This document shows positions 6,906 to 9,658 of a stretch of DNA of 9,658 nt, piece after piece. The position numbers and the translations under genes are program-made. The DNA comes from NVQY01 sp047639325 (GTDB taxonomy: Bacteria > Pseudomonadota > Alphaproteobacteria > Rhodobacterales > Rhodobacteraceae), in NCBI GenBank assembly GCA_047639325.1, contig JBLINN010000160.1:1-9658 (forward strand), read 5' to 3'. Under the pieces are notes generated by a model. It saw nothing but the letters and a program-made list of their open reading frames with translations. It searched no databases and was not told the origin of the DNA. Each line of letters begins with the position of its first letter. The first letter of the stretch is position 1.

Positions 6906-7604
6906 TTAATCCGCGTCCAGAAGCGTCAGTTGGATCGGATCCAGCCCGTCGATGCCGCCGGTGATCACATCACCAGCCACCACAGGGCCCACACCTGCCG
7001 GTGTTCCGGTCAGGATCAGATCGCCAGGACGCAGGTGGTAAAAGCCGGACAGGTGGCAGATGATTTCATCAACCTTCCAGATCAGCTCGTCCAATGTGGC
7101 GTCTTGTTTGACCTCGCCGTTCACCTCTAGATGGATGCGTTGTGTGCCTAGATCACCCATGTCGGCGGCTTTGGTCAGGGGGGCGATCACCGCCGAATTT
7201 TCAACGTCTTTGCCCAGATCCCATGGCCGTTGCTTCGCCCGCGATGTCAGTTGCAGGTCGCGCCGGGTCATGTCCAGACTGCAGCCATAGGCATAAATCG
7301 CCGCGTTGGCCTGTTCCTTGGTGGCACGGAAAACCGGCGCGCCGATGGCCATCACCAGTTCCATTTCATAATGAAAGTTCTCGGTACCCGGCGGATAGGC
7401 AACCTCGGCCCCGCTTAGCACGGCGGCGCTGGGAGTTTTGGTAAAGTAAAACGGCGCCTCGCGGTCGACTTCGAATCCCATTTCGGCGGCATGGGCAGCA
7501 TAGTTGCGCCCGACGCAGAAAACGCGGCCAACCGGATAGCCACGGCTTTCGCCGTTCACCGGGATGGTTGGGATGGCGGGCAGATCAAACAAGGTATCGG
7601 TCAT
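6906..7604 (-). CDS. Fumarylacetoacetate hydrolase family protein (probable fumarylpyruvate/maleylpyruvate hydrolase)
   Basis: Cytoplasmic metal-dependent C-C hydrolase of 232 residues, the size of compact FAH-fold enzymes such as NagK. In the gentisate pathway such an enzyme cleaves fumarylpyruvate (or maleylpyruvate) to pyruvate plus fumarate (or maleate). Visible motifs are the VFCVGRNYAAHAAEMG start of the fold, the metal ligands Glu80 and Glu82 in FHYEMELV and Asp111 in YGCSLDMTRRDLQ, then KQRPWDLGKDVENSAVIAP and the C-terminal PGDLILTGTPAGVGPV. The ATG at 7604 overlaps the dioxygenase stop as ATGA, so both are translated from one message. This overlap with a gentisate dioxygenase is the main reason for preferring ring-cleavage-product hydrolase over other FAH-family activities. 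The exact isomer used cannot be read from sequence, and no maleylpyruvate isomerase is present in the window. Confidence 0.9.
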   Translation of the reverse strand: MTDTLFDLPAIPTIPVNGESRGYPVGRVFCVGRNYAAHAAEMGFEVDREAPFYFTKTPSAAVLSGAEVAYPPGTENFHYEMELVMAIGAPVFRATKEQANAAIYAYGCSLDMTRRDLQLTSRAKQRPWDLGKDVENSAVIAPLTKAADMGDLGTQRIHLEVNGEVKQDATLDELIWKVDEIICHLSGFYHLRPGDLILTGTPAGVGPVVAGDVITGGIDGLDPIQLTLLDAD

Positions 7605-8638
7605 TTCGCTCGCTCTTCGTAATAGCCCAGCTTGTCCTGCAAGGGGCGGTCATGGATGCGCACAAGAAAGGATTCCTTATCCGCTGTATGGGTCAGGTCG
7701 GCAAAGACCGGAGCCGTAAATGTGTCTTTTGGCCCCCATTTGACAGTCTTACCGTTCACCACGGTTTGACCTGTGCCCCGAATGACATGGAACGCGCAAG
7801 AGGCAGAGCGCAGCGGCGGCGAGTCCTTCTGACCCGCCTGAAGCATCATTGCGGTGAACCCCAGTGCCGGCAACATATCCGCGCCGGTTTCCGGGTTGAC
7901 GTAATCCAGCTCTGCCACACCATCACCACCAAAGGCGGCCATCTGGCGCAGCGCCTTTTCGGTCTGCGCCCAAGGATAACGCATCATCGGATAGCGGCGC
8001 GGCGCCATACCCGGGCGCCGCGATGGAACCAAACCGGCAGCGCCGTATTCGACCTCGCTGGCGTCCGGGCGGTTGCGTTGCGCCTGCAATTCGCCCTCGA
8101 TGGCATAAGACCCTTCAAGGTAATAAAACAACGGCAGATCCAACGCATCCAGCCAGATCACCGGTTCCGTGCCATCATGGCCGTGATCATGCCATTCGCC
8201 ACCCGGCGTCAGCACCAGATCGCCCTCTTCCATCGGCAGACGTTCGCCGTTCACCACGGTAAAACCACCGGTACCTTCGACAATAATCCGCACTGCCGAC
8301 GGCGTGTGTCTATGCGCAGGCGCGGTTTCGCCAGGTAGTAACAATTGCATTCCCAGATAGATCGACGCGGTGGCCTGCATCGCGCCATTGCCCCGTCCCG
8401 GATCGGACAACACCAATACCCGGCGTTCGGCCTTTTCCACCGGCGTCAGATCGCCTGCGCGCAGCAATAGCGGGCGCAGCGCGGTATAGTCCCAATAGCC
8501 AGATTTAGTGACCGGATTGGGCGCGTCATGCGGCAGCACGTTGCGCATCATTGGCCACAGCGGCGCAACCCCGGCCTTGGCCATGTCGTCGCGATAATCC
8601 TGCGGCAGATCTTCTAATGTTCCCAGCTTTTCCGTCAT
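7601..8638 (-). CDS. gtdA: Gentisate 1,2-dioxygenase (bicupin)
   Basis: Fe(II) extradiol-type dioxygenase that opens gentisate (2,5-dihydroxybenzoate) between C1 and C2 to give maleylpyruvate. It has 345 residues, normal for the family. The N-terminal cupin carries the metal site: His109 and His111 in APAHRHTPSAVRIIVEG, and a third histidine in LTPGGEWHDHGHDG (His150 by position), followed by VIWLDALDLPLF. The second cupin (CAFHVIRGTGQTVVNGKTVKWG) lacks the HxH pair, as usual for gentisate dioxygenases. The frame can start at TTG 8641 or ATG 8638; the ATG is preferred since GGAGG sits 8 bases before it. First gene of the minus-strand cluster, overlapping the hydrolase by 4 bases. A related 1-hydroxy-2-naphthoate or salicylate dioxygenase is possible, but the hydrolase partner fits gentisate. 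Confidence 0.9.
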   Translation of the reverse strand: MTEKLGTLEDLPQDYRDDMAKAGVAPLWPMMRNVLPHDAPNPVTKSGYWDYTALRPLLLRAGDLTPVEKAERRVLVLSDPGRGNGAMQATASIYLGMQLLLPGETAPAHRHTPSAVRIIVEGTGGFTVVNGERLPMEEGDLVLTPGGEWHDHGHDGTEPVIWLDALDLPLFYYLEGSYAIEGELQAQRNRPDASEVEYGAAGLVPSRRPGMAPRRYPMMRYPWAQTEKALRQMAAFGGDGVAELDYVNPETGADMLPALGFTAMMLQAGQKDSPPLRSASCAFHVIRGTGQTVVNGKTVKWGPKDTFTAPVFADLTHTADKESFLVRIHDRPLQDKLGYYEERAK

Positions 8639-8648
8639 CAACCCACCC

Positions 8649-8654
8649 TCCCCG
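8649..8654 (-). promoter_or_regulatory. Ribosome binding site of gentisate dioxygenase
   Basis: The minus strand reads GGGGAGGGTGGGTTGATG. GGAGG is about 8 bases from the ATG at 8638 and only 5 from the in-frame TTG at 8641, so the ATG is the likelier start. Confidence 0.55.
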
Positions 8655-8683
8655 AGTGCCGAATCATGTTAAGATGTGTGCTT

Positions 8684-8703
8684 ATTATATGTATACTTGT
8701 CAA
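8684..8703 (-). promoter_or_regulatory. AT-rich promoter/operator region upstream of gentisate dioxygenase
   Basis: On the minus strand a perfect TTGACA (8698-8703) and a perfect TATAAT (8684-8689) stand just 8 bases apart, too close to be one promoter, so each would need another partner box. Between them is the palindrome GTATAC (8691-8696), extendable as AAGTATACAT; GT-rich dyads of this kind are bound by several GntR-family regulators of catabolic genes. The likely reading is a regulated promoter about 50 bases before the dioxygenase start. The regulator is not in the window. Confidence 0.4.
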
Positions 8704-8712
8704 TAACCGATC

Positions 8713-8755
8713 CTTTTTCGCTTTTTCGCACCTTGACGATGCCTTAGCCTTGACG
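8713..8755 (+). promoter_or_regulatory. Short direct repeats in the divergent intergenic region, possible promoter of the SH3 gene
   Basis: CTTTTTCG occurs twice in tandem (8713-8728) and CCTTGACG twice with 17-bp periodicity (8731-8738, 8748-8755). Each TTGACG resembles a -35 box, but no convincing -10 follows at the right distance; the best AT-rich stretch is around 8757-8766. Promoter assignment for the exported SH3 protein is therefore tentative. Confidence 0.25.
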
Positions 8756-8802
8756 GGATTTTATTGATTGCGCACAAAGCCGTGCCGCGACCGGAGTGTA
8801 CC

Positions 8803-9522
8803 ATGAAACGCGTTATTTCCGCCGGAATGATCTGCCTGTTAACCGTATCAACCGCGACGGCGCGGCCTGCGCAGGTTACCGCCAATGTGAACGTTCGCAC
8901 CGGGCCGGGCAGTTCGCACGAAAGTCTGGGTGTGTTGAACCAAGGCACCACCGTCGATTTGTTGAACTGCAACGATTCCGGCAGCTGGTGCGCCGTTGCT
9001 GCCCAAGGGCAGAACGGGTTTGTCTCGGGCCAGTATATTGTCGTCACTGGCGAAGAAGCCGGGACAGGGACAGCAGAGCGCGAGGACACGATCTGGCCAC
9101 GCGCCTTTGGTCTGGACGGTGGCGCCTTTGTCGTCCTTTACGAGCCGCAATTCAGCGATTGGGACGATTTCCGCACGCTAGAGGCGGTGATCGCCGCCGA
9201 ATATCACGCCAGTGAAACCGCCGACCCGATATTCGGGGTGATTGGCATGCGCGCCGCCAGTGCACGGGACACAAATACTGGCACCGTTGTGGTGTCGTCG
9301 ATTGAACTGACACAGCTGGATTTCGCCGCCCTTGGCCGGGCTGACATCGAAAAACTGTCGCTGGGGGTTGGCAATCTGCTGCCCACCGGCCCGGTCACCA
9401 TCGGCGAAGAACGCATTGTGTCCGGACTGGCCAACTATAAACAGCTAACCCGAATTATTCACCAGACTTTGATGATTTCCGTCAGGCACGCTGGATTGGC
9501 CGGGTTGACGGCGGCGGTTTGA
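8803..9522 (+). CDS. Exported SH3-domain protein, probably C-terminally truncated
   Basis: Product of 239 residues. Residues 1-20 form a Sec signal peptide (MKRVISAGMICLLTVSTATA, then RPAQ). Residues about 24-82 are a bacterial SH3 (SH3b) domain with the hallmark NVNVRTGPGSSHESLGVLNQG, a conserved Cys pair and NGFVSGQYI; such domains act in the periplasm or on the cell wall. Residues about 95-215 (IWPRAFGLDGGAFVVLYEPQFSDW onward) match, from memory, the start of a longer Rhodobacterales exported protein family whose proteins run hundreds of residues further. Here the sequence changes character after NYKQLT (around 216) and stops 23 residues later, next to a likely insertion-sequence end. ATG 8803 is preferred over TTG 8764 because GGAG sits 6 bases upstream and it starts the signal peptide exactly. 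It may be a non-functional remnant. Divergent from the gentisate genes. Confidence 0.8.
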   Translation: MKRVISAGMICLLTVSTATARPAQVTANVNVRTGPGSSHESLGVLNQGTTVDLLNCNDSGSWCAVAAQGQNGFVSGQYIVVTGEEAGTGTAEREDTIWPRAFGLDGGAFVVLYEPQFSDWDDFRTLEAVIAAEYHASETADPIFGVIGMRAASARDTNTGTVVVSSIELTQLDFAALGRADIEKLSLGVGNLLPTGPVTIGEERIVSGLANYKQLTRIIHQTLMISVRHAGLAGLTAAV

Positions 9523-9524
9523 TC

Positions 9525-9573
9525 TGAGTGTTAATTTTCACTGAGAGTCCGACTCGAAACTCACTGAATGATT
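9525..9573. mobile_element. Candidate terminal region of an insertion sequence
   Basis: Non-coding stretch between the SH3 gene stop and the probable transposase stop. It begins near TGAGTGTTAATTTTCACTGA and holds two direct copies of TCACTGA (9538-9544, 9561-9567) and a small dyad GAGTC-C-GACTC (9545-9555). The composition and position just outside a transposase 3' end are what an insertion-sequence terminus should look like. The opposite end is beyond the window, so inverted repeats and a target duplication cannot be checked, and the boundary is approximate. Confidence 0.35.
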
Positions 9574-9658
9574 TCATTCCCTTGCAAGGAGGCGGACTAC
9601 GCGCCTGATATGAGAGATAAGGAGCCAGGCCTCGGCACTGGCGATGGTTTTCTCCCAA
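9574..9658 (-). CDS. Transposase C-terminal fragment (5' part outside window)
   Basis: On the minus strand a frame enters from the right edge and ends with TGA at 9574-9576, giving 27 visible residues: WEKTIASAEAWLLISHIR, then RVVRLLARE. The amphipathic, arginine-rich helix with a SAEAW-L-H-R pattern resembles the extreme C terminus of DDE transposases of the IS4/IS5 type, recalled from the family and not searched. Reasons for caution are the short length and lack of the catalytic residues. It sits about 50 bases from the truncated SH3 gene, which fits an insertion sequence lying there. Confidence 0.4.
   Translation of the reverse strand, partial: WEKTIASAEAWLLISHIRRVVRLLARE

Noticed and set aside
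7568..8338. Plus-strand open frame of 256 codons
   Set aside because: Antisense to the hydrolase and gentisate dioxygenase, with no recognisable motif.
8639..8641. TTG start for gentisate dioxygenase
   Set aside because: The adjacent ATG at 8638 has better spacing to the GGAGG sequence.
8764..8802. TTG start adding 13 residues to the SH3 protein
   Set aside because: The ATG at 8803 has its own GGAG and begins a clean signal peptide; the extension would spoil it.
9610..9658. Plus-strand gene start at the right edge after a strong AAGGAGG (9586-9592)
   Set aside because: The ATG is 17 bases beyond the AAGGAGG, only 16 codons are visible, and the minus-strand transposase-like frame explains the region better.

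Overview
The window looks like a chromosomal segment of an alphaproteobacterium, most likely a marine or soil member of the Rhodobacteraceae (Roseobacter group). The reasons are high GC with strongly GC-ending codons, tightly overlapping operons, a TRAP transporter beside an aromatic-acid pathway, and a Rhodobacteraceae-type SH3 exported protein. This placement is inference from style, not from a marker gene. No rRNA, tRNA, CRISPR array or replication origin was seen.

Plus strand, 1-3505: the 3' part of a double-ATPase (DppD-DppF type) peptide-family ABC transporter subunit, then an NAD(P)-dependent aldehyde dehydrogenase overlapping it by 8 bases, then an EamA/DMT drug/metabolite exporter 3 bases later. 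This is one co-transcribed unit whose promoter and ABC permeases lie off the left edge. It converges on the next block with only 14 bases between the stop codons.

Minus strand, 8638 down to 3520: a catabolic and uptake cluster read right to left. It holds gentisate 1,2-dioxygenase, a fumarylacetoacetate-hydrolase-family enzyme (probable fumarylpyruvate/maleylpyruvate hydrolase), possibly a small 63-residue ORF of foreign composition, and a three-part TRAP transporter (DctP-, DctQ- and DctM-like). The enzymes overlap by ATGA, as do the two TRAP membrane subunits. Together they suggest uptake of an aromatic or related carboxylate by TRAP and breakdown through the gentisate ring-cleavage route to pyruvate plus a C4 acid. 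The maleylpyruvate isomerase needed by the glutathione-dependent branch is not in the window.

The 367-base gap between the hydrolase and the TRAP genes is the most unusual stretch. It is AT-rich compared with its surroundings, carries three exact tandem copies of a 29-bp unit directly upstream of the TRAP binding-protein gene, and contains the odd small ORF. The repeats are a candidate regulator-binding array and promoter for the transporter.

Plus strand, 8803-9522: an exported protein with an N-terminal bacterial SH3 domain and a second domain that appears cut short. About 50 bases after its stop lies what appears to be the 3' end of a transposase on the minus strand, running off the right edge, so an insertion sequence or its remnant probably damaged this gene.
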